A stretch of DNA of 64,000 nucleotides from Atlantibacter sp032075065. Lineage in GTDB: Bacteria > Pseudomonadota > Gammaproteobacteria > Enterobacterales > Enterobacteriaceae. Shown piece after piece: positions 44,851 through 53,666 of the stretch. The stretch lies in contig NZ_DAMAZC010000001.1 of NCBI RefSeq assembly GCF_032075065.1, positions 1 to 64,000 on the forward strand, written 5' to 3'. The position numbers were made by a program, and so were the translations under genes. Positions within the stretch are counted from its first letter, which is position 1; every line of letters begins with the position of its first letter. The notes beneath the pieces were generated by a model that was given only the letters and a program-made list of their open reading frames with translations, made no database searches and was not told where the DNA came from.

Positions 44851-45235
44851 ACATATCACCTCCTGCAGGGTGTTCTTCGCGCAATTCCTCGCACTCCAGA
44901 AGAAGAAAACGCCTTTCGTTATTAAGGTCACGAGCCCGGCGCACTGCGTAAACCATGCCACCATAGAGAACTTCGTAGTCAGAAGTGATACTTCTGCGAA
45001 AGCGTATAGTGAAATAATGCGTTATTGCCTGATCAGTTTGCGCTGATTCATGCATTACCGTTGCGCTGACTTGTCGAACTTTCGCCCAGGCCCACAGCGG
45101 ATTGATATATTCCTGCGTTGAATCGTAATCGCCTAATGCCCGATCAACGCGCTGACATAGCCTGATTCGCTTATCAAGCTCTCCCGGATCAGGCAGCAGA
45201 TAGGTCGCGCTCGTTTGCGCCTGGCGAATTTTCAT
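44843..45235 (-). CDS. Head closure/head-tail adaptor protein
   Basis: A 130-residue SPP1 gp16-type stopper protein, with the motif LDKRIRLCQR near the N terminus (family LRHRVTIQ-like) and WAWAKVRQVS in the middle. It closes the head after packaging. It overlaps its neighbours on both sides by 4-8 bases. Confidence 0.8.
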   Translation of the reverse strand: MKIRQAQTSATYLLPDPGELDKRIRLCQRVDRALGDYDSTQEYINPLWAWAKVRQVSATVMHESAQTDQAITHYFTIRFRRSITSDYEVLYGGMVYAVRRARDLNNERRFLLLECEELREEHPAGGDMYG

Positions 45236-45555
45236 AACGGGATAAACCTGTATGGGCCAACCAGCCAGGTGTATGACTGAGGCATTTCCAGTTTTTCAAC
45301 CTCGCTGACTGACGACCGATTTTCATAGAAATGCGTCAGAAGCATCAGCATGCCCAACTTCACATCATCCGGCAGAGCCAGACCATCGGGATCGGTATCA
45401 GGAATATCGGTTTGCTTCTCGTAAAGCTTACGGTTGAGAAAGGTTTCCGTTCTTGTTTGGACAGCGCCACCGAGCACACTCAGAAGAGAGTCCTCCTCCA
45501 GGTAGTCTTCCTCGAGGCGCAACTGCTGCTTAATCTCTTCCATCTTCAGAAGCAT
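45232..45555 (-). CDS. Head-tail connector protein (HK97 gp6-like)
   Basis: A 107-residue connector of the gp6-like family, which binds the portal. The pattern IKQQLRLEEDYLEEDSLL...VQTRTETFLNR is characteristic. The frame is open far upstream into the capsid gene; ATG 45555 with GGAGA five bases ahead fits best. ATG 45567 lies within the upstream hairpin. Two stem-loops precede it, perhaps damping expression relative to capsid. Confidence 0.83.
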   Translation of the reverse strand: MLLKMEEIKQQLRLEEDYLEEDSLLSVLGGAVQTRTETFLNRKLYEKQTDIPDTDPDGLALPDDVKLGMLMLLTHFYENRSSVSEVEKLEMPQSYTWLVGPYRFIPL

Positions 45556-45566
45556 AAAGTTCTCCA

Positions 45567-45612
45567 TGCCCGCAACCAGCAGATTGCGGGCATAAAAAAA
45601 CCGCTTACGCGG
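45567..45612 (-). terminator. Terminator-like and second hairpin between capsid and connector genes
   Basis: On the minus strand CCGC-GTAA-GCGG is followed by TTTTTTT, then a nine-pair stem TGCCCGCAA/TTGCGGGCA whose end touches the connector start. They lie about 25 bases after the capsid stop. Together they look like an attenuator that lets capsid be made in excess. Confidence 0.6.
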
Positions 45613-45634
45613 CATCTTTTCCCGGTGTGTTGTA

Positions 45635-46852
45635 TTACGGTGCTTTACCCACCAGCGCTTTAATGGCTGCGGTATCTTCCAGCACGCAGTCGAAGCGGTG
45701 GAAGGCCAGGAACGCGGTCTGGTCGTATTCGGCATAACGTTCGACCAGGCGCTTCAGCGTCATGTATGCAACACGACGCACAACAAAGCGGTTAAAGTCT
45801 CCCAGGAAAATGAATTTTTTGCTGGCTGCGGCATTGTCGATAGCTTGATCGATAACATACGGAATACCCAGAACAGTCGCCGGAGTGCCGCCGGCAATAT
45901 CCGGCAACCATAACGGACGCCCCTGGGTGTCTTCCATTTGCTCAATGCTCTGCAATGTCGCGTCATTGAACGCCCAGCGGAAAGATGGACCACCACGATA
46001 TGCCGGATCGAGGGAGTGAATCAGCGAATTCATATCCTTCCAGTTAAATGCCGCTGCTGCCGAGGATTGTGTAGTGCCAGTTACTGAAGCAACGAGACCC
46101 TTCGGCTGAAGCGGTGTGCCTGCGCCGGTACCCTGCACCAGATACTTAGCCTCACCGCGACCAATACGCTGAGCGATACGCCCCGCCAGGTATGCTTCGA
46201 TATCAACGCCGCTGTCCTGCAGCAGTTCGTTGGATACGCGAATGATTTTAGATGACAGTTTTTTGGCACCCAGGGTTGCCGTGCCGAACGTCACATCACC
46301 TTCAGAAGCTGCGGTGTTTTCCGCGAGCAGCTCACCTTCTTCTGCGGTACCGTCAGAAGTTGACCAGGTAATATCCTGGCCGTTGGAAGTGTTGAGAATC
46401 TGAGCAACGCTGGCGATCCCACCGTAAGCCTTCATCGCATCAATGATGGTATTACGCATCTGGGTGGGCACGGTATAACCACCCTTATCGTCAGGGGTGG
46501 TGCCCTGAGCGCGAAGCTCTTTAACTGCCTGGCGCTCCTCGGCAGTCAGTTCACCGAAGCCGTGGCGCAGAAGACGATCAAATGCCGCGGCGCGGCGCTC
46601 TTCTGCCTGCATCTCCGGGGCTCCCTGGCGATTGCGCTGCTCCTGCTCCTGCTCATTCACAAAATTCTGGTCATGTCGGCGCAGCTCCTCTTCACGGGCA
46701 ATGCGCTCATCAAGCGCGTCCAGTTCAGACTTCGCGGCGTTCCACTGGGTGCGCTGTTCTTCGCTCCAGTTCGCATCGCCAATTTTCTCGTGCAACGCAC
46801 GCATATCGGTGGCGATGGTGTTACGTTTTTGCTTCAGTTCGTGCAATTTCAT
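45635..46852 (-). CDS. Major capsid protein, HK97 family
   Basis: A 405-residue HK97-fold capsid protein. Residues 1-75 or so are a charged helical delta domain (scaffold-like), expected to be removed by the protease. The mature part starts about residue 100-110 and contains the usual GGYTVP and ENTAASEGDV-type E-loop region. Proteolytic maturation fits the adjacent protease gene. Confidence 0.94.
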   Translation of the reverse strand: MKLHELKQKRNTIATDMRALHEKIGDANWSEEQRTQWNAAKSELDALDERIAREEELRRHDQNFVNEQEQEQRNRQGAPEMQAEERRAAAFDRLLRHGFGELTAEERQAVKELRAQGTTPDDKGGYTVPTQMRNTIIDAMKAYGGIASVAQILNTSNGQDITWSTSDGTAEEGELLAENTAASEGDVTFGTATLGAKKLSSKIIRVSNELLQDSGVDIEAYLAGRIAQRIGRGEAKYLVQGTGAGTPLQPKGLVASVTGTTQSSAAAAFNWKDMNSLIHSLDPAYRGGPSFRWAFNDATLQSIEQMEDTQGRPLWLPDIAGGTPATVLGIPYVIDQAIDNAAASKKFIFLGDFNRFVVRRVAYMTLKRLVERYAEYDQTAFLAFHRFDCVLEDTAAIKALVGKAP

Positions 46853-46861
46853 GTTTTTTCC

Positions 46862-47461
46862 TTACGCGTTAAGAAGGGTCAGCAGGCGCTCGCGCGCCAT
46901 TCGTTGATTAATGGCTTGCGCCAGCGCGCCGCTGTCGCGCGCTTCCTGCCAGGCTTTCATTGAGCGGATGCCAGAGTCTGCCTCCTGATACGCCGGGTAG
47001 GTCACCGGGCTAACATCAAAGAGACGTGAAAAGCGGTTAATTTCGCGGATAACGATTCCTTCATCGTCCTGGTACCAGTTCTCGCCATCGTGAGCGACGC
47101 GGAATGCAAAAGACGACTGGTTAATGTCGCCGCGTAACATTGGCGCCAGTACCAGATCACGAATGGTCTGGGTGTCCGGCGCGGTAATGTCATAGCGAAG
47201 CCCTCTTTCATCAACCGCCAGCGTCAGTGTCCCTGAAGCGCTGCGCCCGAGGATGAAGTTGGGATCGTGATTGAACAGGCCGCGCACATCATCACCCAGC
47301 ACATCGTCAAACGCGCCAGGTTTGATAATTTCCCTGAATCCCCAGAGCGGCTCTGATCGGCTGTTGAATACAGACCCGTAACCGATAATGCGCGTCGGCT
47401 GTTCGGCCTGCTGCTCGGCACGGACCTCACCGCTGTAGCAGCGAGTCTCGCGATCACTCAT
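46862..47461 (-). CDS. HK97 family prohead protease
   Basis: A 199-residue serine protease that cleaves capsid delta domains. The motifs LFNHDPNFILGRS (His near residue 65) and NQSSFAFRV (Ser near 115) carry the catalytic residues. Its ATG overlaps the portal stop by eight bases; it lies nine bases upstream of the capsid gene. Confidence 0.93.
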   Translation of the reverse strand: MSDRETRCYSGEVRAEQQAEQPTRIIGYGSVFNSRSEPLWGFREIIKPGAFDDVLGDDVRGLFNHDPNFILGRSASGTLTLAVDERGLRYDITAPDTQTIRDLVLAPMLRGDINQSSFAFRVAHDGENWYQDDEGIVIREINRFSRLFDVSPVTYPAYQEADSGIRSMKAWQEARDSGALAQAINQRMARERLLTLLNA

Positions 47462-48680
47462 CGGTTTTTTCCTCTTCGGTTTTGGTGGTTTTGAAATCGT
47501 CAGCCGGGTTGGCGGCGTTAACGCTGACGAGCATTTCGTCCAGGCCGTCGACCGGGTTCATGTCCTCGAAAGCGCGGGCTTCGTTACGGCTCATCCAGCC
47601 ATCGGTGATCGCAAAGTGATAGAACTGCGCGCGCTCCTGCGGGGTACCGCGTAACAGGCCCGTGAGGTTAAACCGGACGTAATACCCCGCGGCCAGCTCG
47701 CCGCGGGTAAACAGGCGTCGGTTAAGCTCCTGCTCCCAGTTGGTCACCCAGGGCATCATTGAGTAGCGGACAAACTGAATGGCCTGCTGCGTGATGTTGC
47801 TGAATGTGGCTTTTTCCAGGTCGTTAATCATGTGAGCCGGCACGTTGAAGATCCCGGCAATCATCGACCTGTTGAGCTTAGACATGTCAATGATCTGGGC
47901 ATCAATCGGCGATACGGTCAGCGCTTTGTAATCGAGTTCGGCAGGCAGCAACATGGTTTTGTTTTCCTGGCTGCGCAGCGCCAGCGCGGCTTTTTGCCAC
48001 ACCTTTTTGAGCCTTTCCCACCCTTCGCTTTTAATCTCACCCTTAATCGAGACGATCCCCGCCGGGCGGGCATTCCCGCTGAAGAAACTTTCCGTGTATT
48101 TCTGACCGCTCATACCCATGCCGATTGTTTCGGCGTGTTGCATCACCGGGCTTAGGCCCATTTTCTGGTTATTACCCAGCGCCCGGATGTGGATCATGTC
48201 GTCGGGGCTGATGGCAAAAGAGCCCTCTTCGTTGTACAACCCATAGGTGTAGCGCCCGCCGGTATTAATCAGCGTGGTTTCCCACGGCATACAGCAGTCC
48301 AGCGAGATAACCTCACCGCGGCGGCTGCGTTTAACCCAGGTGTATCCGTTTCCCCAGCCGAGAATGTGCCGCTGCTTTAGCTCGCGCCACTTGTAACTGG
48401 TTTGCCAGGTGTTCGGCTCATCGTGCACCAGGTAAAACGCCGGATGATCCCGTGCAGGTTCGACCTTGCCGTTGTGCTTTCGCATGACGTGCAACGGCAT
48501 CTGGGCAAGGTTTGAGGACAGAACATAAATGCAGGCGTATACAGCGGCCAGCTTCATCGCCGTTTCAGGGCTTACGTAGACATCAGCCCGGAAAAGCCCG
48601 TCCGTATCAATCGCATCACCAGTGATTGGCGTGGCAGGATTTTCAAGAGATTCGCTTCTGAATAAAGCATCAAGCAGCAC
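47454..48680 (-). CDS. Portal protein, HK97 family
   Basis: A 408-residue portal that forms the DNA entry dodecamer. The frame is open to 48713, but GTG 48680 gives VLLDALFRSESL, the family start, and overlaps the end of the small membrane gene. Family motifs DEPNTWQTSYKWRE and the C-terminal DDFKTTKTEEE tail are seen. Confidence 0.92.
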   Translation of the reverse strand: MLLDALFRSESLENPATPITGDAIDTDGLFRADVYVSPETAMKLAAVYACIYVLSSNLAQMPLHVMRKHNGKVEPARDHPAFYLVHDEPNTWQTSYKWRELKQRHILGWGNGYTWVKRSRRGEVISLDCCMPWETTLINTGGRYTYGLYNEEGSFAISPDDMIHIRALGNNQKMGLSPVMQHAETIGMGMSGQKYTESFFSGNARPAGIVSIKGEIKSEGWERLKKVWQKAALALRSQENKTMLLPAELDYKALTVSPIDAQIIDMSKLNRSMIAGIFNVPAHMINDLEKATFSNITQQAIQFVRYSMMPWVTNWEQELNRRLFTRGELAAGYYVRFNLTGLLRGTPQERAQFYHFAITDGWMSRNEARAFEDMNPVDGLDEMLVSVNAANPADDFKTTKTEEEKTDE

Positions 48681-48831
48681 GCTTCCCCCTTCTGGCCATA
48701 GCCAGGGCACCAACCAGCAGGAGACCGCCGGAGAACATGAGAGCCGGGGCTAAACCAAACTGCAGGTAAAACCCAGACGTGAGCAGGCCATAACCGGCCA
48801 GCCCGATAACATCCGCAATAAGTGATTTCAT
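48670..48831 (-). CDS. Small membrane protein between terminase and portal
   Basis: A 53-residue protein beginning MKSLIADVIGLAGYGL and ending MARRGKRAA, with two hydrophobic helices and a basic C terminus. Its ATG overlaps the terminase stop (ATGA) and its stop overlaps the portal GTG, so it is plainly part of the operon. Such a tiny ORF between terL and portal is common in HK97-type phages; function unknown. Confidence 0.82.
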   Translation of the reverse strand: MKSLIADVIGLAGYGLLTSGFYLQFGLAPALMFSGGLLLVGALAMARRGKRAA

Positions 48832-50561
48832 AGAATTAACAGGTCGTCGTCTGGATCAAGAGATGAGAGGAAATCGCCTGGCTCTTTCAGCATTGCCCGA
48901 CCAATTGCCATAATCAGCGCCACCGCGCCGTCGATTTTGTTTTCGTTTTGCTCTTTGATGGGCTTAACCACATCATCGTTACCCGGCAGATGTTTACCGA
49001 CAACGTTGCTGATACACCAGCTCATGATCGGGTTGCCGTCGTGATGGAATCGACCTGACTCAATCGCGGCTTCAAGCTCTTTCATCGGGTCGGACATATT
49101 GGTGTAGTTCTGGATGATCGTGAGGGGATTTAGCCCTTCGTCAGCCAGGTCATGCGAAAGGCCTGTTGCGCCAAATGGATCAATCGGCGATTCACTGACC
49201 GGGTTGAGTTTATTCGCCGCTTTCGCCTCTTCAAGAATGTAGCGGTAATCCACCTCTGCCCCGTCGGTTACCGTCAGTAACCCCATCTCAACCCATTTCT
49301 GAAAGCGTTCAGCGGTGCGACGATCCTCATTTTTTTCAACGCTAAACACTGTGTCATAGGGCACCCAGAACCGCGGCGCCACGCAGTAATAATGCGTTTT
49401 ACCGTCAATCTCCCGGGTAAACAGTCGTGCCATGCTGTTCATATCCAGTTTGCGCGCCAGGTCAAACGCCAGCACGCAGGGCTGGCCTTCAAACTGTTCC
49501 AGCGTCAGCGTCCTGTCTTCACAGTTCTGCCACGATACCAGGTTGAAAAACGCCGCGCGGGCAGCCACCCAGATATTGAGATGTTTTGTTTTAAACACGC
49601 CCGCCTGGCGGGCATTGTTCATGGCGCGCTGCTGCTGACTGAGCAGAAAGTCGCGGTAGACCGACACGCCCATGTTCGGGTTTGCCTTCTCCAGAACCTT
49701 CGGGTCGGTCCAGTCATCGCCTTCATCGACGGTATAAATCACGCCGAACAGCTCCTCGTTGGGCACCGAGCCGTTAAGCATCTCGATTACTTCTCGCCGT
49801 TTGTCGTAACACGGCCCTTCGATGTTGTAGCCCGCCGTGGTGATCGCCCACATCAGCGGCTGCCGGCGCGCGCCCATACCCGTCAACATGGTGGTGTACA
49901 GCGCATCGGTCGGGTGTTCGTGATATTCGTCGACGATCGCGCAGTGTGGCGAGGCACCGTCGCCGGGGTTACCGATCAGCGGCTCGAAGCGGGCGCCGTC
50001 TTCCGGGCGGTTAAGGTTTGAGGCGTTTACCTCGATGCCAAATGCCTCCACCAATAGCGGGGTGCGTTTGCACATCAGGCGAGCAGGCCGGAATACTTCC
50101 CACGCCTGCTTTTCTGTTGTGGCGCCAGAGTAAACCTCGGCACCGAACTCGTTATCACAGGTAAAGCAGTACAGCGCCACACCAGCGGAAATCGCCGACT
50201 TGCCGTTTTTGCGGGGGATCTCGGTATAGACCTCACGGAAACGGCGCAACTTCGTTCCCTTCTGCACCCATCCAAACGCGCAGCAGACGATAAAAAGTTG
50301 CCACGGCTCCAGGGTGATCGGCATCCGCTTGAATGCCCACTCCCCCTTTGTATGCGGCAGCAGCTGTATAAACTTTGCGGCCTTCTCCGCCATGTCTTTA
50401 TCAAAGCGGTACCGGAATTTCCGGCTTTTCTCCTGCGCCATATCATCGATGTGCCGCTGGCAGGCCTGAATAACATACTGGCAAGCCGGAGTTTTACCCC
50501 GCACAACGTTGCGGGCGTACTGATTCGCGGCGTTAACGTTGGGGTAAGCTTTCCGGCTCAT
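48828..50561 (-). CDS. Terminase large subunit
   Basis: A 577-residue packaging motor of the HK97/P27 type, with N-terminal ATPase (Walker A-like PRKNGKS near residue 117, Walker B AIVDEY near 208) and C-terminal RNase H-like nuclease with Asp residues in LAFDLARKLDMNS (near 365). It follows terS with a four-base overlap. Confidence 0.95.
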   Translation of the reverse strand: MSRKAYPNVNAANQYARNVVRGKTPACQYVIQACQRHIDDMAQEKSRKFRYRFDKDMAEKAAKFIQLLPHTKGEWAFKRMPITLEPWQLFIVCCAFGWVQKGTKLRRFREVYTEIPRKNGKSAISAGVALYCFTCDNEFGAEVYSGATTEKQAWEVFRPARLMCKRTPLLVEAFGIEVNASNLNRPEDGARFEPLIGNPGDGASPHCAIVDEYHEHPTDALYTTMLTGMGARRQPLMWAITTAGYNIEGPCYDKRREVIEMLNGSVPNEELFGVIYTVDEGDDWTDPKVLEKANPNMGVSVYRDFLLSQQQRAMNNARQAGVFKTKHLNIWVAARAAFFNLVSWQNCEDRTLTLEQFEGQPCVLAFDLARKLDMNSMARLFTREIDGKTHYYCVAPRFWVPYDTVFSVEKNEDRRTAERFQKWVEMGLLTVTDGAEVDYRYILEEAKAANKLNPVSESPIDPFGATGLSHDLADEGLNPLTIIQNYTNMSDPMKELEAAIESGRFHHDGNPIMSWCISNVVGKHLPGNDDVVKPIKEQNENKIDGAVALIMAIGRAMLKEPGDFLSSLDPDDDLLIL

Positions 50562-51052
50562 GCGTTAATCATCTTCAGAAAGGGGTTGGAAGTCTTTTTC
50601 TGTCCGGCAAGACCGATCAGGCGCTGGCGACTGCTGGGGTCAAGACCCAGCATAGAGCCGGTGGAACTCATCTCCGACTCCTGCTCTTTTTTAGCTGTAA
50701 GCTCAGGATTCTTTATTTTGCCGCCCATTGCGCCGACGATCGTGTTGCCCTCGGAGGCGATATTTTTCACCGCCCGCCGCCAGAACTCATAGGCGACACA
50801 CCATCGTTCAAGCACTGCCAGGTCAGTCACACACAGCAGTCCCTGGCCGCATAACTCTTTGGTCGTCAACTCCCACATGATCGAGGCCAGAGGAAGATCG
50901 TTTTCGGTAAACCAGTCCGGCGGCGCCACGCCCTTTATTGGCGTGAAAACCGGCTCATCTTTATTCAGGGCTCGTTTACCGGGGTTGCCGGCCAACTCCT
51001 TTCGCGCCGTTGGCTTTGGGCGACGCCCGGAACGCCCCGCCGTTCCAGCCAT
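50558..51052 (-). CDS. Terminase small subunit, P27 family
   Basis: A 164-residue DNA-recognition subunit of the P27 family, starting MAGTAGRSGRRPKPT and containing GNPGKRALN. ATG 51052 has AGGAG eight bases upstream; a GTG three codons earlier is possible. The HNH gene lies just ahead, as in HK97-type cos phages. Confidence 0.92.
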   Translation of the reverse strand: MAGTAGRSGRRPKPTARKELAGNPGKRALNKDEPVFTPIKGVAPPDWFTENDLPLASIMWELTTKELCGQGLLCVTDLAVLERWCVAYEFWRRAVKNIASEGNTIVGAMGGKIKNPELTAKKEQESEMSSTGSMLGLDPSSRQRLIGLAGQKKTSNPFLKMINA

Positions 51053-51213
51053 ATGCGGCACTCCTGGTTAAATTTCATTTTTCGCGGGTATAAAAATATG
51101 AGGGGGCTGGCAGTCCGAAGCAGAGAGGGCTGCAGAGATTTGACCTCCCCCTCCCATCGGGGATGATAATTGCTCTCATTTGCAGACAATCACGACGCAA
51201 ATGATATCCGTTC

Positions 51214-51564
51214 TCACTTGCGCCCTTCCCGGGCTGTTTTCGCGGCATGGCATGACCAGCACAAAGCCTGGAGGTTGACATCCGCATCGGTGCCGCCCTG
51301 TGCCTTTGGGATGACGTGGTCAACACAAGCCGCCTGTTTAACAATCCCCTGCTTCAGGTGCTCCTGGCACAGGCCTTTGTCACGCTTCAGGATGCGGGCG
51401 CGTATGATGTCCCACTTGCTTCCATAGCCACGCTCATGGCGTGATTGCCCTGGCTTGTATTGCTGCCATCCTTCGCCGCGGTGCTGCTCGCAGTACCCGG
51501 ATCGTGACGTGGTTTTACCTGAGCAGCCGCGCTTGCGGCATGCGCGCGGTATCATTGCTGGCAT
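51214..51564 (-). CDS. HNH endonuclease (HK97 gp74-like)
   Basis: A 116-residue nuclease with the HNH core CVDHVIPKAQGG-(13)-LCWSCH and two further Cys near the N terminus (CRKRGCSG). HNH proteins next to terminase in cos-type phages help the terminase cut DNA. The 160-base gap to terS may hold the cohesive-end site; I could not define it. Start ATG 51564 with AAGGA upstream. Confidence 0.9.
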   Translation of the reverse strand: MPAMIPRACRKRGCSGKTTSRSGYCEQHRGEGWQQYKPGQSRHERGYGSKWDIIRARILKRDKGLCQEHLKQGIVKQAACVDHVIPKAQGGTDADVNLQALCWSCHAAKTAREGRK

Positions 51565-51653
51565 GGTTATTCCTTAAATGGATAGTGCCAGTGTCGCGAC
51601 GCTTCACAGCGTGGCTAACCGTGAGGGTTGTGCAGAGCGGAGAGAACTTCTTC

Positions 51654-51675
51654 AGGCGCGTTCGTAAACGCGCCT
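51654..51675 (-). other. Hairpin after the spanin genes
   Basis: AGGCGCGTT/AACGCGCCT with a four-base loop lies just past the Rz1 stop. There is no T tract, so it is more likely an mRNA 3' stabiliser or weak terminator. Confidence 0.5.
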
Positions 51676-51683
51676 TGGGCTGT

Positions 51684-51923
51684 TCACTTCACGGCGTTAT
51701 ACCAGGCCTGCCAGCGGTACTTATCCAGCCGCAACTGTTGCAGGCATTCAGTGGTTTCGATATCCGCCTGCAGGTCTTCGTCGCTATTGGTACCAGCGTT
51801 ACTGGCCCTGCATGGTTCCTGCATCAAATCCGCTGATGGAGTTGGCAGCGTCGATGGCACGCTGGCGCAGCCGCACAGACTCATCATCAAACTTGCACAC
51901 AGTACGGTTCGGATCCTGGACAT
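51684..51923 (-). CDS. Outer-membrane spanin Rz1
   Basis: A 79-residue lipoprotein with signal peptide and lipobox LCGC (lipid Cys near residue 19), followed by a Pro-rich start (STLPTPSA). It begins out of frame within Rz, the standard overlapping spanin layout, and with Rz fuses inner and outer membranes at the last step of lysis. Confidence 0.9.
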   Translation of the reverse strand: MSRIRTVLCASLMMSLCGCASVPSTLPTPSADLMQEPCRASNAGTNSDEDLQADIETTECLQQLRLDKYRWQAWYNAVK

Positions 51924-52149
51924 ATTTCACCACGTCGCGGGTTATGGTCCGGTAAATCACCTTCGCCTCGGCACTGGCCGCAGCGGCTTTCCTCTCTACC
52001 GGCTGGATGGCGTTTTCGGCCTTAACTTTCTTGTTTGCCGCCAGCGCGTTAATGTGGTCAGCGTGAGCATTCCACCCAGCCCGCCAGGCAAAAAGCGCCG
52101 TCGCCGAGATACTGACCACCAGCGCCAGCAAAGCATATCGCCATTTCAT
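51799..52149 (-). CDS. Inner-membrane spanin Rz
   Basis: A 116-residue protein with one N-terminal TM (YALLALVVSISATALFAW) and a periplasmic coiled-coil region. Its 3' end encodes the start of Rz1 in another frame. It overlaps the endolysin stop by four bases. Confidence 0.9.
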   Translation of the reverse strand: MKWRYALLALVVSISATALFAWRAGWNAHADHINALAANKKVKAENAIQPVERKAAAASAEAKVIYRTITRDVVKYVQDPNRTVCKFDDESVRLRQRAIDAANSISGFDAGTMQGQ

Positions 52150-52772
52150 ACCAGCGCACTCCGCGCCCGGTTGTAACGTTGCCGACGGTCTTCAATGCCG
52201 TTATGTCCGCCGTTGATGATCTGGGTGATGCGCGACAGGTCGCCTGAGTAAAGCAGGCAACCGCTGGTGGCGTAGAACCATGCCGCCGAACGCGCTGCGT
52301 TACGGTCCTGCTCCAGCAGTTCCGGGCTGGTAACCAGGTCGAGTTTCAGCGCTGTACCGCATTTGGTGTAATTTGCCTGCCCGGTGATTTGAATCAGGCC
52401 CCGCCCGCGATATTTCCAGCCATCGCCGGCTGCTTTGTTGCCCAGGCGTTTGCTGTATACCAGGTTGGCAATGGCGCGCTGGCGTTCCAGCGGTAACGCT
52501 TTTTCATAGGAGCGGCGGCCCAGCGCGTTTGCCTGGTCCTGTGTGAGCCGCCCGGCGCGGACGAAATTCGCCAGGCCTGCAACGCTGTAGTTCATGCTCT
52601 CCACCAGCCGGGAGAAACTCACGGATTCATGCCCGGTCTGGGCGATAAACATCGCCTGGTCTGCTGGCGCGGTGATTCCGAATTCTTTCATCGCCGCATC
52701 GATGTGCGGAAACCAGCGCGCAGCTAATCCGGCGCTTATACCAGCCGCCAGCTGAAATTGTGATTGTTTCAT
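52146..52772 (-). CDS. Endolysin, glycoside hydrolase family 19
   Basis: A 208-residue chitinase-class muramidase that cuts peptidoglycan glycan. Catalytic Glu candidates lie in QTGHESVSFS (near residue 44), and the family segment YRGRGLIQITGQANY is near 125. No signal peptide, so it depends on the holin. ATG 52772 overlaps the holin stop (ATGA); the frame is open upstream but lacks support. Confidence 0.93.
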   Translation of the reverse strand: MKQSQFQLAAGISAGLAARWFPHIDAAMKEFGITAPADQAMFIAQTGHESVSFSRLVESMNYSVAGLANFVRAGRLTQDQANALGRRSYEKALPLERQRAIANLVYSKRLGNKAAGDGWKYRGRGLIQITGQANYTKCGTALKLDLVTSPELLEQDRNAARSAAWFYATSGCLLYSGDLSRITQIINGGHNGIEDRRQRYNRARSALV

Positions 52773-53053
52773 TCCGGCCTCAGTACATGGAAGATACGCG
52801 CGACGTTGCCCCGGGCGCGGAACACGGCGGCGCAGATGATTAAGTTGATGGCGACCGTTGCCCAGTGGGTATGCAGATACGAATCGAACAGGTACCGGAA
52901 CGGCACCGACGCATAAGCCAGGATAATCAGATATGCCAGCCATGACGCCCACGGGTTATGTCGCCCGCCTGGCTTACGGAACATCATCAGGCGCAGAACA
53001 ATGGCGGCACAGGCCACCACGTTGGTCAGCACCAGCGGATCGTTAGTTACCAT
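52769..53053 (-). CDS. Holin-like three-TM protein
   Basis: A 94-residue membrane protein with three hydrophobic segments and a basic C terminus, resembling the 3TM putative holin family. It overlaps the endolysin ATG and the second holin-like gene. Which of the two is holin and which antiholin cannot be told from sequence. Confidence 0.8.
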   Translation of the reverse strand: MVTNDPLVLTNVVACAAIVLRLMMFRKPGGRHNPWASWLAYLIILAYASVPFRYLFDSYLHTHWATVAINLIICAAVFRARGNVARIFHVLRPE

Positions 53054-53420
53054 TGGTTCCCCCTCTCCAGCGTGCCAGCAGCTTTAGCGGGTCCTGTTCA
53101 CTGAAAAACGTCAGTGTTTTGATTGCGACGGCAGACAGCATTACCGCGCCGAGAGCATCCAACGGTTTATCGGCATAGCCGGTTATACTCGCCAGCCACG
53201 AACCCACCAGCCCGGAGCCATAAACACCGGCGAAATACGACACGACGAAATACGCGGAGCGGCGAAAAATTGTCAGGTCGGCGGCGGTGGCCACGTAGAA
53301 AACAGCCCCGGCAAACGCGCCGAACACTACGCCGTAATCCGTGCCGGTAAGCAGTCCATAAATGCTGGCGCCGGTCAGCGCGCTACCGGCGGCTGCGGTA
53401 CCTGAAAAAGGTTCGGACAT
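53043..53420 (-). CDS. Second holin-like membrane protein
   Basis: A 125-residue protein with three to four hydrophobic segments (about 15-35, 50-70, 80-100) of the putative phage holin type. It is the first gene after the late promoter region, so the lysis cassette order is holin, holin, endolysin, Rz/Rz1. Confidence 0.75.
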   Translation of the reverse strand: MSEPFSGTAAAGSALTGASIYGLLTGTDYGVVFGAFAGAVFYVATAADLTIFRRSAYFVVSYFAGVYGSGLVGSWLASITGYADKPLDALGAVMLSAVAIKTLTFFSEQDPLKLLARWRGGTNGN

Positions 53421-53560
53421 TACGCCCCCTCGTTAGTGGTGAGTCCTCTCAGGAATGAGGGGAAATAAAAAAGGCCACCGTGCTGGTGACCCTGATGAGC
53501 CGAATAAGCGATGTATTCGGCTCACAAAATGATTCGAATGTTGTAGCGGATTTGAGGCAT

Positions 53561-53585
53561 AAAAAACCCGCACGGCGGCGGGTTT
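53561..53585 (-). terminator. Late-promoter-proximal terminator (tR'-like), target of Q
   Basis: AAACCCGC-CGCCGT-GCGGGTTT plus TTT lies between the Q gene and the first late gene on the minus strand. In Q-type phages this terminator stops the late transcript until Q modifies polymerase. Confidence 0.82.
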
Positions 53586-53622
53586 GTTAACGGTGAACAC
53601 ACAATGCCCATCGTTAACGTCA

Positions 53623-53650
53623 AATTTACACAAAAACGGCAACTTTGCAA
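53623..53650 (-). promoter_or_regulatory. Candidate late promoter pR'
   Basis: On the minus strand TTGCAA and TAAATT are 16 bases apart, just after the Q stop and about 40 bases upstream of the tR'-like terminator. This is the position of the Q-dependent late promoter in phage 82 and lambda. Confidence 0.6.
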
Positions 53651-53666
53651 GCATCGTGACGCTAAA

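Noticed and set aside
51053..51213. Cohesive-end (cos) site
   Set aside because: HNH and P27-type terminase suggest a cos phage and this gap is a likely place, but I could not identify a cleavage sequence, so it is not listed as a feature.
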